Origin: Streptomyces coeruleorubidus
GTDB lineage: Bacteria; Actinomycetota; Actinomycetes; Streptomycetales; Streptomycetaceae
Direction: 5' to 3'
Assembly (NCBI RefSeq): GCF_008705135.1
Contig: NZ_CP023694.1
Coordinates: forward strand, 186,001 to 250,000
DNA length: 64,000 nucleotides
Part shown: piece after piece, positions 7,850-16,161 of the stretch
How positions within the stretch are numbered: the first letter of the stretch is position 1
Layout of the letters: each line of letters opens with the position of its first letter
The notes under the pieces: generated by a model
The model's database searches: none
What the model was told of the DNA's origin: nothing
What the model saw: the letters and a program-made list of their open reading frames with translations, nothing else
Position numbers and translations under genes: made by a program

Positions 7850-8932
7850 ATGAGTCCCGCGACCCTTGCCGAGCTGCGGCGCCCGCGCCCCTACCCCGCG
7901 GTCTCCGTGCTGACGCCGACCCACCGGCGCGATCCCCACAAGACCCAGGACCAGGTCCGGCTGCGCAACGCGGTGACCGAGGCCAAGCGGCAGCTGGAGG
8001 CCGATCCGGCGATCAGCCGCGAGCGACGGGCCGAGGTCGTGCGGCACCTCGACCAGGCCCTGTCAGAGGTCGATCTGACCCACGCCGAGGACGGCCTGGC
8101 GATCTTCGCCGCTTCCGGCGAGCACCAGGTCTGGTCACTCGCCCGGTCCGTACCCGAACGCGTGGTGCTCTCCGACACCTTCCTCACCCGCAACCTCGTC
8201 TCCGCCCAGACGGCGGAGCGGCCGTTCTGGGTGCTGTCGCTCGCCGCCGACCGCGCGACCCTGTGGAACGGCGGTGTCGACCGCGTCGCCGAGCAACGCG
8301 CCGACGGCTTCCCGCTGACCCGCCGCGTGGAGAACTTCGACCCGGAACGGCAGGAGCGGATCGGCGACCTGCCGAGCGCCTTCCGGGAGGAGCGCACCCG
8401 CCAGTTCCTGCGCGAGACCGACACCGCGATGAGCACCGTCCTGCGGGAGCACCCGCGACCGCTGTACGTCACCGGCCCGCCCGCCGCCCTCGCCCTGCTG
8501 GACGAGGTCGGCAGCGCCACCAAGGGGGCGGTACACGTCCCGCACGGCGGACTCGCGCACGGGACACCCGAGTCCGTGTGGCAGGCCATCCGGCCGGTGA
8601 TCGAGGAGGAGGCCCGCAGGAAGACGGAAGCCGTGACCCGCGCCCTCGAAACGGCCCGCGGGCGACGGGAGTTCGCTGCCGGTGTCGACGAGCTGTGGCA
8701 GAGCGCCCGGGACGGCCGCGTCCGGCTGCTGGCCGTCGAGGAGAACTACCGGGTGACGGTCCGCGACGCCGGGGACCATCTGATCCTCGCCGAGAGCGGC
8801 GACCTCGAGGGCCGCGAGGACATCGTGGACGAAATCGTCGAACAGTGTCTGGAGACCGGAGCCGACGTCCGCTTCGTACCGGACGGCGCACTCGGCGAGG
8901 CGGACGGTATCGCCGGCGTTCTGCGGTACTGA
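7850..8932 (+). CDS. baeRF-type protein (bacterial archaeo-eukaryotic release factor-like, family 3)
   Basis: The 360-residue protein has the layout of baeRF family 3. The N-terminal domain has VSVLTPTHRRDPHKTQDQ and a conserved arginine/aspartate-rich helix, the middle domain carries WVLSLAADRATLWNGG, and the C-terminal pelota/eRF1-like domain includes VRLLAVEENYRVTVRD. Such proteins are thought to act on ribosomes or RNA, but their roles are mostly undetermined. I chose ATG 7850 because GGAG lies six bases upstream; ATGs at 7811 and 7838 have no such site. The gene stands alone between the asnB remnant and a PP2C gene. Confidence 0.75.
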   Translation: MSPATLAELRRPRPYPAVSVLTPTHRRDPHKTQDQVRLRNAVTEAKRQLEADPAISRERRAEVVRHLDQALSEVDLTHAEDGLAIFAASGEHQVWSLARSVPERVVLSDTFLTRNLVSAQTAERPFWVLSLAADRATLWNGGVDRVAEQRADGFPLTRRVENFDPERQERIGDLPSAFREERTRQFLRETDTAMSTVLREHPRPLYVTGPPAALALLDEVGSATKGAVHVPHGGLAHGTPESVWQAIRPVIEEEARRKTEAVTRALETARGRREFAAGVDELWQSARDGRVRLLAVEENYRVTVRDAGDHLILAESGDLEGREDIVDEIVEQCLETGADVRFVPDGALGEADGIAGVLRY

Positions 8933-9075
8933 AACCATCGAACACGCGGTCGTCGAACACCCGCGTCAACCGGGCGCCGCTTTACCGACGGGTCATCAAA
9001 CCCCCTGTGTAATCTACGACTTGAGCCTCAGGAGAGCATGCTCCGCACCTACCTCGGAGTAACTCCGTGAGACTG

Positions 9076-9087
9076 TGGCATATGCCA
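9076..9087. promoter_or_regulatory. 12-bp perfect palindrome upstream of PAS-PP2C gene
   Basis: TGGCATATGCCA reads identically on both strands, 117 bp before the ATG at 9204, inside a 271-bp gene-free region (8933-9203) that must hold the promoter. It may be a dimeric regulator site. Nothing else stands out in this intergenic stretch. Confidence 0.4.
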
Positions 9088-9203
9088 GAAGCACCACCGT
9101 ATCGTGTGTTGCCGAATCCCTTACAGGGCGTCGCGGGCTGTGCAACAGTCGTAACGGTCCCTCCGTCCGCCCTGGTCGAACCGTCCCCGCATCGGAGTGC
9201 GTC

Positions 9204-10610
9204 ATGCCGTCCCACCTCTCCGCGGACCGCCCAGCCGCCCAGCCGCCCGGACGCGGCTCGGTCGAGTCGCTGATATCGCAGACGCGGCGGCTCAAGGGCG
9301 ACGTGGACGCCGTTCGGCGCGACGCCGAGGATGACGGATCGGACCACCCCCGGGGACGCTGGCAGCGCGCCCTGTACGACCTGGCCCTGCACCAGCTCAA
9401 CGACCTCGACGAGCACCTGGCCCAGCTTCGGGACGGTCCCCTGCCCACGGTGGCCCCGGAACCCGCCCCGCCCGCACCCGGCTCACTGCTCAGCCGGGTC
9501 GGCAGCGCCGAGTGGAACCTGCTGACGGACGAGGCCAGTTGGTCCGGGGAGCTCTACCAGATCCTGGGCCGCGACCCCGCCGCTCCCCCGCTCACCCTCG
9601 ACGAGCTGCCGTCCCTGGTGCTCGACGAGGACCGGCCGAAGCTGACGGCGATGGTCACGAACTGCCTCGTCGACGCCCGGCCCATCGACGGCGAGTTCCG
9701 CATCGCACGCCGGGACGGCGACGTACGGACCGTGCACATGATGGGCGAACCGGTCCTCGACACCGACGGAAGCACCGCCTCGATGTGGGCCGTGCTGCGG
9801 GACGTCAGTGAACTGCGCCGCAGCCAGCGGGCGGTGAGCGAGACCCGTGACTCGCTCACCGACCGGCGCCAGGAGGCGCAGACCGAGCACCGGATCGCGG
9901 TCGAGTTGCAGGAGGCCGTGCTGCCGCAGTGGCGCGGCTCCCTGCGGCTCCCGCACCGGGATCCCAGGACCCTCGACCTCGCGGCCCGGCACCTGCCGGC
10001 GTCCACGAACACGCTGATCGGCGGCGACTGGTACGACGCGCTCGAACTGACCGACGGCGAGACCCTCCTCAGCGTCGGCGACCTCACCGGACACGGCGTC
10101 GGCGTCACGTCGAACATGACGATGCTGCTCGGCGCCGTACGCGGCATGGCCATGGCCGGCGCCCCGCCCGGCCGGCTGATGGCCTGGCTGAACCAGTTAC
10201 TCGACGCCACCGTGCAACCCGCCCTCGGCAGCGCCGTCTGCTGCCGCTACCGCCCCGGGACACGCACCCTGGTCTGGGCGCAGGCCGGACACCCCGCCCC
10301 GCTGCTGTTCCGCGACGGGACGGGGCGTGTGCTGAACGCACCTGACGGCGTCCTGCTCGGCGCCACCTCGGGCGCCGTCTACGGGCAGGCAGAAGAGACC
10401 CTGGAGGTGGGAGACCTGCTGCTCCTGCACACCGACGGGCTGGTGCCCGGGCACACCGGAACGGCTGCCGCGAACCTCCTTCTCGACCTGGCGCCGCGTC
10501 TGGCCGGGACCTCCACCGCGCAGGACTGCCTGTGGACGGTGGTCCAGGAGTTCGGCGAGAGCGAGCGCGCGGACAACGCCTGCGTGCTCGTCGCCAAGGT
10601 CACGGCATAG
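9204..10610 (+). CDS. PAS domain-containing PP2C/SpoIIE protein phosphatase
   Basis: The 468-residue cytoplasmic protein has a coiled N-terminus of about 85 residues, a PAS fold (AEWNLLTDEASWSGELYQIL ... FRIARRDGDVRTVHM) to about 210, and a SpoIIE-type PP2C domain to the end. Metal-binding motifs are visible as GGDWYDALEL, VGDLTGHGV and the late DNACVLV. It likely dephosphorylates an anti-sigma-factor antagonist in a partner-switching pathway. The start at ATG 9204 has GGAG seven bases upstream; 43 extra codons from a weaker start at 9075 are unlikely. It contains one TTA codon (10197, Leu332), so its translation may depend on the bldA tRNA. It converges on the Nsd-type regulator with a 5-bp gap. 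Confidence 0.9.
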   Translation: MPSHLSADRPAAQPPGRGSVESLISQTRRLKGDVDAVRRDAEDDGSDHPRGRWQRALYDLALHQLNDLDEHLAQLRDGPLPTVAPEPAPPAPGSLLSRVGSAEWNLLTDEASWSGELYQILGRDPAAPPLTLDELPSLVLDEDRPKLTAMVTNCLVDARPIDGEFRIARRDGDVRTVHMMGEPVLDTDGSTASMWAVLRDVSELRRSQRAVSETRDSLTDRRQEAQTEHRIAVELQEAVLPQWRGSLRLPHRDPRTLDLAARHLPASTNTLIGGDWYDALELTDGETLLSVGDLTGHGVGVTSNMTMLLGAVRGMAMAGAPPGRLMAWLNQLLDATVQPALGSAVCCRYRPGTRTLVWAQAGHPAPLLFRDGTGRVLNAPDGVLLGATSGAVYGQAEETLEVGDLLLLHTDGLVPGHTGTAAANLLLDLAPRLAGTSTAQDCLWTVVQEFGESERADNACVLVAKVTA

Positions 10611-10615
10611 GAAAC

Positions 10616-12109
10616 TCAGGCCTGTGCGTTGGCGCCGCCCCTGCCCTTCGTCTTCGGCAGGGCGAGCTTGATTTCCTCCCTCAGCTCCTGGATCTTCGGG
10701 TAACCGGAGTACTGGGCGGTGAGCCGGTACATCTGGCGCAGCCGGTCCCAGGTGCGGTGGGAGGAGTTGGAGCCCATCGACACCAGGGCCAGTCGCGCGT
10801 ACCGGTCCGCCTGTTCGGGGTCGTCGGCGATGAAGCAGGCCGAGGCCATGGACAGGTAGTCGAAGATCTTCGACCGCTGCCGCCCGTCGATCCGCAGGGC
10901 GAGGGCCCTGTCCGCGTAGTACTGCGCGTGCACGGCCGCGTCCGGCTCGAACTCCGCCAGCGCGCGGTAGGACAGGGCCTGCATTCCGTACAAGTCGGCC
11001 TCGTCGAACAGCTGCATCCAGCTCGGCGCCGGGACGTCGCCCTTGTCGGAGACGAAGAGGTCCTCCGCCTGCCCCAGGGTGCGTCGCATCGCCTGGCCTT
11101 TGCCCATGGAGGCCTGGGCCCAGGCCTCCACGGTGCACAGCATGGCCTTGGTGCGCGGCAGCACCTCCTCGCCGGAGCCGGACTGGGCCAGCTTCATCAG
11201 GTCCAGGGCGTCGTCCGGCCGGCCCAGGTGCACCATCTGGCGGGCCGCGCGGGAGAGTGCCTCGCCCGCGCGGGGCCGGTCCCCGCCCTCTCTGGCCGCG
11301 TGCGCGGCGATGATGAAGTACTTCTGGGCCGTGGGCTCCAGGCCGACGTCGTGCGACATCCAGCCCGCGAGGACGGCCAGGTTGGCCGCGACGCCCCACA
11401 GGCGCCGCTGGAGATGGGGTGGGTGACGGTAGGCGAGCATGCCGCCCACCTCGTTGAGCTGGCCCACCACGGCCTTGCGCTGGAGCCCGCCGCCGCGGGC
11501 CGCGTCCCAGGCGCGGAACACCTCGACCGAGCGCTCCAGTTCCTCGATCTCCTGCGACCCGATGGGGGCGGCCTCGTAGCGGTCGAACCCAGCGGGGTCG
11601 GCGTGCAGGGGATGGTCGAGGTCGGGAGCGTCGGCGGTCAGGGCAGGGTCGGTGTGCAGCCAGTCGTGCATGGCGCTGCTGAGTGCGGATCCCGCGGCGA
11701 GCGCGGCGCCCGCGCCCACCAAGCCGCGTCGGTTGAGCATGAGGTCCATTCCCGTGAATTCGGTGAGGACCGCGGCGGTCCGCTCGGGCGCCCACGGCAC
11801 TCCGTCGGGAGACTCCGCACTCCCGCCGCCCTGCCGTTTCCCCGCACGCCCGTGCCGGACCAGACCGAGGTCCTCAATGGTCACGACACGGCCGAGACGC
11901 TCGGTGAACAGAGCCGCCAGCACCCGCGGTACCGGATCGCGAGGGATCTCTCCCATGTCGATCCAACGCCGCACCCGGGAGGTGTCGGTCGCCAGCTGGG
12001 GATGGCCCATGGCCGCCGCCTGCCGGTTGACCAGCCTCGCGAGTTCGCCCTTGGACCAGCCGGCCAGGCCGAACAGGTCCGCGAGCCGGGTGTTGGGTTG
12101 TCCGCTCAC
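10616..12109 (-). CDS. NsdA/NsdB-family TPR regulator of development
   Basis: The 497-residue protein has an N-terminal helix-turn-helix-like region (LAGWSKGELARLVNRQAAAM then TDTSRVRRWIDMGEIPRDP, about residues 9-60) and a short hydrophobic segment with GLVGAGAALAAGSALSSAMH. The rest is an all-helical TPR-like domain (QLNEVGGMLAY, ARQMVHLGRPDDALDLM, YADRALALRIDGRQRSKIFD). This layout is that of Streptomyces NsdA/NsdB proteins, negative regulators of sporulation and antibiotic production. I cannot tell which paralogue. I chose the GTG at 12109 for its GGGGGC site; the ATG at 12217 would add 36 non-conserved residues and run through the promoter repeats. It probably acts in the cytoplasm on DNA or on a signalling partner. 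Confidence 0.85.
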   Translation of the reverse strand: MSGQPNTRLADLFGLAGWSKGELARLVNRQAAAMGHPQLATDTSRVRRWIDMGEIPRDPVPRVLAALFTERLGRVVTIEDLGLVRHGRAGKRQGGGSAESPDGVPWAPERTAAVLTEFTGMDLMLNRRGLVGAGAALAAGSALSSAMHDWLHTDPALTADAPDLDHPLHADPAGFDRYEAAPIGSQEIEELERSVEVFRAWDAARGGGLQRKAVVGQLNEVGGMLAYRHPPHLQRRLWGVAANLAVLAGWMSHDVGLEPTAQKYFIIAAHAAREGGDRPRAGEALSRAARQMVHLGRPDDALDLMKLAQSGSGEEVLPRTKAMLCTVEAWAQASMGKGQAMRRTLGQAEDLFVSDKGDVPAPSWMQLFDEADLYGMQALSYRALAEFEPDAAVHAQYYADRALALRIDGRQRSKIFDYLSMASACFIADDPEQADRYARLALVSMGSNSSHRTWDRLRQMYRLTAQYSGYPKIQELREEIKLALPKTKGRGGANAQA

Positions 12110-12170
12110 GTCAAGCCCCCAGGTTCTCGGCTGAGTTGACAGTAGCCCGGGGAGACTTGCCGGGCGACTA

Positions 12171-12200
12171 TTCGCCAGGGTTCGCCAGGGTGCGCCAGAT
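12171..12200. promoter_or_regulatory. three tandem 10-bp repeats upstream of Nsd-type gene
   Basis: TTCGCCAGGG at 12171 and 12181 is followed by TGCGCCAGAT at 12191: two perfect and one 7/10 copy at one helical turn spacing. They lie about 60 bp upstream of the GTG at 12109 and about 140 bp upstream of the divergent gene at 12343. This is typical of an activator or repressor array; no known consensus is recognised. Confidence 0.55.
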
Positions 12201-12342
12201 GGTGTGCCACTGGTCATCGGGTGTCAGGTAGGAACGCGCCACCCCGACCCGGTCGCCGCAGGGACATTCCCCAGGGTGCTCCCGGGAGCCCGGGCCGGGT
12301 GGTGCGTTGTCTCGCAGGCACACGAAGGGATCTGTTCAGCCC

Positions 12343-13482
12343 ATGTACACAGCATCGTCCTCCGTGTCCGCACCGCCCCGGTCGCTGCACCCCCGTCCCA
12401 CGGACAGCGGCCCCTATCTCGCCCCCGCGCGGCCGGCGGCCCCCGTGCTCGGTGCGGGCAGGGCACGGCGCGGCGCGGTACTCGGCACCCAACCGCTCAG
12501 CGGGAGACTCGACTTGTCCGGCCCCCAGGGCGCGCAGCTGCGCACGGCGATCGCGTCGGTGCACCGCATCTGCCCGGAGTTCGCCCCGGTGCAGGTCCTG
12601 CGCCGCAACGGACGGGCCGTGCTCCTGGTCGGTACGACCGGTCGCAGCTCGGCCGTCGCCAAGTGTTTACTGGACCACTCCCCCGCCTGGTCCGAGCGGA
12701 TCCGCCACGAGATAGCGGCGTACCGCTCGTTCGTCCGGCATCGCCCTCCGGTGCGGGTGCCGAGACTGATCGCGGCGGACCCGGACAACTGCACACTGGT
12801 GATCGAGCGGATGCCGGGGCGGGTGGCGGCGCTCCAGCGGCACCCGGCCGAGGCGCCGCCGCGGGCGGACATCAGGGCGGCACTCGGCGCGATCTGCCGG
12901 CTGAACGCCTGGCGGCCGCCGGCGGGCACGTTCGACGCCCCGCTGGACTACGCGGCCCGGATCTCGCGGTACCACGAGCTGGGCCTGCTCACCGACCGGG
13001 ACCTGGGTGACCTCCAGAAACTGCTGCACGGCATCGCTCAGGCGGCCGGGCGGCAGGGCATGGGCCAGTTCTGCCACGGCGACGCACTGTTGTCGAACAT
13101 CCTCCTGTCACCGGCCGGTCCAGTGCTGGTGGACTGGGAGCACGCGGGCTGGTATCTGCCGGGGTACGACCTGGCGACGCTGTGGTCGGTGCTCGGGGAC
13201 GCACCGGTCGCGCGTCGGCAGATCAGCCAGATCGCCCAGTCGGCGGGTCCGGCGTCCAGGGACGCCTTCCTGGTGAACCTGATGCTGGTGCTGACCCGGG
13301 AGATCCGTACGTACGAGACGGCCGTGCAGCGTTCCATGCACGACACGACCCCGGCGGCACCGGGTACGGCCCACCCTGGTGCTGCGCCGTCCGGCGAGGA
13401 GCAGCGGCTGCTGCTGCGGCGGCTGCATGACGACTGCCAGATGGCCCGGCGGGCCGTGCGCGCGGCGGTCGGGACTCGCTGA
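12343..13482 (+). CDS. aminoglycoside phosphotransferase/choline kinase-fold protein
   Basis: The 379-residue protein has the APH-type kinase fold. The N-lobe runs to about 150 with a Lys in [10 protein letters not shown], the hinge is [12 protein letters not shown], the catalytic loop is [12 protein letters not shown] (HGD-N), and the Mg-binding motif is LVDWEHAGW. The first 40 residues are a disordered Pro-rich tail. It could phosphorylate a small molecule (antibiotic, choline, sugar alcohol) or be a kinase-fold regulator; the substrate is unknown. The start at ATG 12343 has AAGGGA upstream; 12307 is an alternative. A TTA codon at 12667 (Leu109), between Cys and Leu of the Lys motif, points to bldA control. 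Confidence 0.8.
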   Translation: MYTASSSVSAPPRSLHPRPTDSGPYLAPARPAAPVLGAGRARRGAVLGTQPLSGRLDLSGPQGAQLRTAIASVHRICPEFAPVQVLRRNGRAVLLVGTTGRSSAVAKCLLDHSPAWSERIRHEIAAYRSFVRHRPPVRVPRLIAADPDNCTLVIERMPGRVAALQRHPAEAPPRADIRAALGAICRLNAWRPPAGTFDAPLDYAARISRYHELGLLTDRDLGDLQKLLHGIAQAAGRQGMGQFCHGDALLSNILLSPAGPVLVDWEHAGWYLPGYDLATLWSVLGDAPVARRQISQIAQSAGPASRDAFLVNLMLVLTREIRTYETAVQRSMHDTTPAAPGTAHPGAAPSGEEQRLLLRRLHDDCQMARRAVRAAVGTR

Positions 13483-13494
13483 CGGGGACGAAGA

Positions 13495-13528
13495 GGCCGC
13501 TGTGTGCCTGGTCAGGCGCACAGCGGCC
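13495..13528 (+). terminator. strong hairpin terminator between convergent genes
   Basis: Fifteen-base arms starting GGCCGCTGTG and ending CACAGCGGCC pair with one mismatch around a GGTC loop, 12 bp after the phosphotransferase stop, followed by CTTTCGT. It is probably bidirectional, serving the minus-strand gene ending at 13555 as well. Confidence 0.8.
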
Positions 13529-13554
13529 CTTTCGTGTGCGGGCTGCCGCCGGGT

Positions 13555-14052
13555 TCAGCCCTGCTGGAAGAGCTCCGCGGGCAGCGGTTTGAGGAGGGCG
13601 TACAGGTCGTCCGTGATGGGGCGGTCCCAGGCTGCGATGGTCACCAGGACGTTGTCGCTGCGGTCGAACTGCACGCAGGAGATGCGGCTCTCGGAGAGCT
13701 TGACGCGGCGCACGATCAGGAGGTTGTCGCCCTGCATCACCGGCATGTCCTCGGTGCTGACGACGGTGATCTCCTCGTCGTTCTCCAGCGCCAGCAGCAG
13801 CTGGGCCACCTCGAAGGGGACCTGGCCCTCGGGGACGTCCCGGGCCGGTGAGCCTTCCGGCAGATTGCCGATGATCATCGCGGGGCCACGGCCGCCGAAG
13901 AGGTCGTAACGCAGGAAGACGCCCTGGCAGGTGCCGTCGGGTGCGGGCAGCAGTCCCGCACCGAGGTTGCCGGGCCAGTCGCCCGGGTCCATGGCCAGTA
14001 CGTCGAAGTCGGGCCCGGCGGGCGTGGCGCTGCGGCGGCGGAGGAACGACAT
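13555..14052 (-). CDS. conserved Streptomyces hypothetical protein
   Basis: This 165-residue soluble protein has no signal peptide or transmembrane segment. The sequence alternates short strands (GPAMIIGNL, NLLIVRRVKL, NVLVTIAAWD) with a conserved-looking DPGDWPGNLGAGLLP near the N-terminus. I do not recognise a domain family; the pattern suggests a small beta-rich fold such as a type III chaperone or SseB-like domain, but that is a guess. The start at 14052 is supported by the MSFLRRR beginning and an upstream purine-rich site. It is not obviously in an operon. Confidence 0.7.
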   Translation of the reverse strand: MSFLRRRSATPAGPDFDVLAMDPGDWPGNLGAGLLPAPDGTCQGVFLRYDLFGGRGPAMIIGNLPEGSPARDVPEGQVPFEVAQLLLALENDEEITVVSTEDMPVMQGDNLLIVRRVKLSESRISCVQFDRSDNVLVTIAAWDRPITDDLYALLKPLPAELFQQG

Positions 14053-14110
14053 GCCGCCATGGTACGTGGCCCGGCCTGCGAAGTGTCGGGAGGGCGGCGA
14101 CCGATCGGTC

Positions 14111-14710
14111 CTACGTTGTCGTACGGTGCCGTCGGTGGTGGCGGGCCACTCGGGCGCGGTTGCCGCAGGACGGTGTGCACCACTCCTGGCGCGGGTGGTC
14201 CTTGAGGAAGTACCGCACGCAGCGGGGCGCGTGGCAGGCCCGCAGCCGGTCGCGGTCGGGGCTCGCGAGGAACGTGATCACGGCGTGTGCCAGGGCGGCC
14301 GTCAGGTCGTCGCCGCGGCGCACGGGCTGCGGCCGGACGTCGGGTCCGGCCCCCTCGGGCCAGTCCAGGACGGGCACGGTGGGGGTGCGGGCGGCGGCCT
14401 CGTTGAGGCGCCGTACGGCCTCGGGTAGGGGCAGGAGGCGGGTCGCGTCGGCGGGGCTCGGCTCGCCGGGGCGCACGGCGCGGGCGAAGAGCGCGCGGAC
14501 GGCGGCCCGCAGGTCTCGGACGGCGGCGAGCTGCGCGGCGTCGGCGGTGAAACGGCCGGCGTCCGGCAGGACCTCGGGGTGCGCCCGGACCCAGGCGGTC
14601 AGGCCTGCCGGTTCGGTCAGGTCGTCGGCGACACCGCCGTTGCCGTCGTGCCGGACGGTGAGGGCCAGGTCCAGGGCGAGCCGGGCGTCCCTGCTGATCG
14701 GTTCCCGCAT
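14111..14710 (-). CDS. CGNR zinc-finger (ABATE domain) regulator
   Basis: The 199-residue protein has an N-terminal ABATE-type helical domain (DARLALDLALTVRHDG ... AVRDLRAAVRALFARAV) and a C-terminal zinc finger, CHAPRCVRYF followed by WCTPSCGNRARV, which includes the CGNR motif. Such proteins are predicted stress-linked transcription regulators in actinobacteria. The start is ATG 14710; an ATG at 14740 would add ten residues and has no better ribosome-binding site. A basic tail (ARHHRRHR) is consistent with nucleic-acid contact. It is a single gene next to a universal stress protein gene in the same orientation, 40 bp apart. Confidence 0.85.
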   Translation of the reverse strand: MREPISRDARLALDLALTVRHDGNGGVADDLTEPAGLTAWVRAHPEVLPDAGRFTADAAQLAAVRDLRAAVRALFARAVRPGEPSPADATRLLPLPEAVRRLNEAAARTPTVPVLDWPEGAGPDVRPQPVRRGDDLTAALAHAVITFLASPDRDRLRACHAPRCVRYFLKDHPRQEWCTPSCGNRARVARHHRRHRTTT

Positions 14711-14750
14711 GGGCCTAATGATAGGCCTGCCGGTATCCATTACAGCGGGG

Positions 14751-15653
14751 TCAGTCCTCCGGCGGTGCCGGCGGGACCACCGCGACGGGGCTCGCGGCGT
14801 GCAGCAGGACGGCGTGGGTGACCGAGCCCAGCATGCGGGCGGGCGCCAGCAGGTGCCGCCGGTGGCGGCCCACGACGACGAGGTCGGCGCCCGGGGAGGC
14901 CGCCACCAGGTGTCCGGCGGCGTCACCCGCCGCCGGCAGGGGCTCGACCTGGACGTCGGGGTGCCGTTCACGGTACGGGGTGAGGAAGCCCTCGGCGAGG
15001 ATGCGGGTCTCGTCCTCGATGACGTCCTGGTCGACGATCGGCGGGGGCAGTTCGCCGGGCGTCATCCAGGGCTGCGCGGGCCACGGATAGGCGGCGACCG
15101 CCTGGAGCCGGGCGCCGCGCCGGGCGGCCTCGGCGAAGGCGAACTCGAGCGTGGCCTCGTCGGGGCCGTCCACCTTCAGGCCGACGACCACGCGCGAGCC
15201 GGGCCCGGCCGGGCCCCCGCCCCGGTCCTCGCGCCCGGGCCGGGGCACCACCACGACGGGGCATTCGGCGTCGCGGGCGGCGGCGATGCCGTTGGAGCCG
15301 AGCAGCAGGCTGGCGAAGCCGCCGCGGCCCCGGGAACCCAGGACCAGCAGCTGGGCGGAGGCGCTCTGTTCGGGCAGGACGGCACCGGGCGCACCCTCCA
15401 GGCCGAGGTACTCCGTGTCCGGCAGGCCGCCGAGTTCCTCCAGATCGGCCCGGACCCGGTCGAGCACCGGGTCGTCCTGCGGGTCCGGCGGTGCGGCAGC
15501 GAGGACCTCGGGCTGCGCCCAGTGGGCGTACTGGCGTACGTGCACCACACGCAGGGGCGCCGAACGCCTGCGGGCCGCGTCGAGGGCCCACTCCAGGGCG
15601 CGCATGCTGTGGTCCGAGCCGTCGACCGCCGCGATGACCGGCAGGGTGCTCAT
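14751..15653 (-). CDS. universal stress protein, two USP domains
   Basis: The 300-residue protein has two tandem UspA folds. The first begins VIAAVDGSDHSMRALEWALD and ends with the ATP-binding loop GSRGRGGFASLLLGS. The second begins near RVVVGLKVDG and ends GRHRRHLLAPARMLGSVTHA. The G-x2-G-x9-G(S/T) ATP motif is intact in the first domain and degenerate in the second (GRHRRHLLAP lacks the second Gly). It has AGGAA upstream of ATG 15653. Streptomyces carry many such proteins; the role is a general stress or nucleotide-sensing one in the cytoplasm. Confidence 0.92.
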   Translation of the reverse strand: MSTLPVIAAVDGSDHSMRALEWALDAARRRSAPLRVVHVRQYAHWAQPEVLAAAPPDPQDDPVLDRVRADLEELGGLPDTEYLGLEGAPGAVLPEQSASAQLLVLGSRGRGGFASLLLGSNGIAAARDAECPVVVVPRPGREDRGGGPAGPGSRVVVGLKVDGPDEATLEFAFAEAARRGARLQAVAAYPWPAQPWMTPGELPPPIVDQDVIEDETRILAEGFLTPYRERHPDVQVEPLPAAGDAAGHLVAASPGADLVVVGRHRRHLLAPARMLGSVTHAVLLHAASPVAVVPPAPPED

Positions 15654-15836
15654 GGGTTCCTCGCCTTCCGGAATACGACCGTGCCTCCGGGCCAGCCTGG
15701 CTCAGGCGCGGGCCCCGGAGGACGTCTCACGTCGCGTGTCCGGAAATGCGGGCGGAACACGCCCGGATCGGCCGTGGGGTCACGGCCGTCCGGGACGGTT
15801 CGCGTGGTGCCGCGATCGAGATCGCACGGCGTCGCG

Positions 15837-16079
15837 TCAGGTGAGGTCGAACTCCCCCTCCCGCGCTCCCGACACGAACGCGCCCCACTCGGCGGGCGTG
15901 AAGATCAGGGAGGGGCTCTCCGGGCGGGCACTGTTCCGCATGGCGATGAAGCCTTCCACGAAGGCGATCTGGACATCCCCCCGCCCCCGGCTGCTGGACT
16001 GCCACTGTGCGTTGGTGAGGTCCAGCTCCGGCTTGTCCCAGCCCGTGAGCGGGCGCTGCTGGGTGGTGGTCTCGGCCAC
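15837..16079 (-). CDS. DUF397 protein, without adjacent XRE partner
   Basis: The 80-residue protein has the DUF397 pattern: WQSSSRGRGDVQIAFVEG, then AMRNSARPESPSLIFTPAEW and FVSGAREGEFDL. DUF397 proteins are normally encoded right after an XRE-family regulator and form a pair with it (WhiJ/BldB-like systems in Streptomyces). Here the gene upstream would have to lie at 16080-16161, which is too short, so this copy is an orphan. The N-terminal 20 residues (MAETTTQQRPLTGWDKPELD) extend the usual domain. Confidence 0.9.
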   Translation of the reverse strand: MAETTTQQRPLTGWDKPELDLTNAQWQSSSRGRGDVQIAFVEGFIAMRNSARPESPSLIFTPAEWGAFVSGAREGEFDLT

Positions 16080-16161
16080 GTCCGTGCTCCTCCCGATTCG
16101 TCGTCCGCGGCCAGCCTAGCGATCGCGCCCCATGGCCAACAGGGCACGTGAGGGGGACCTT

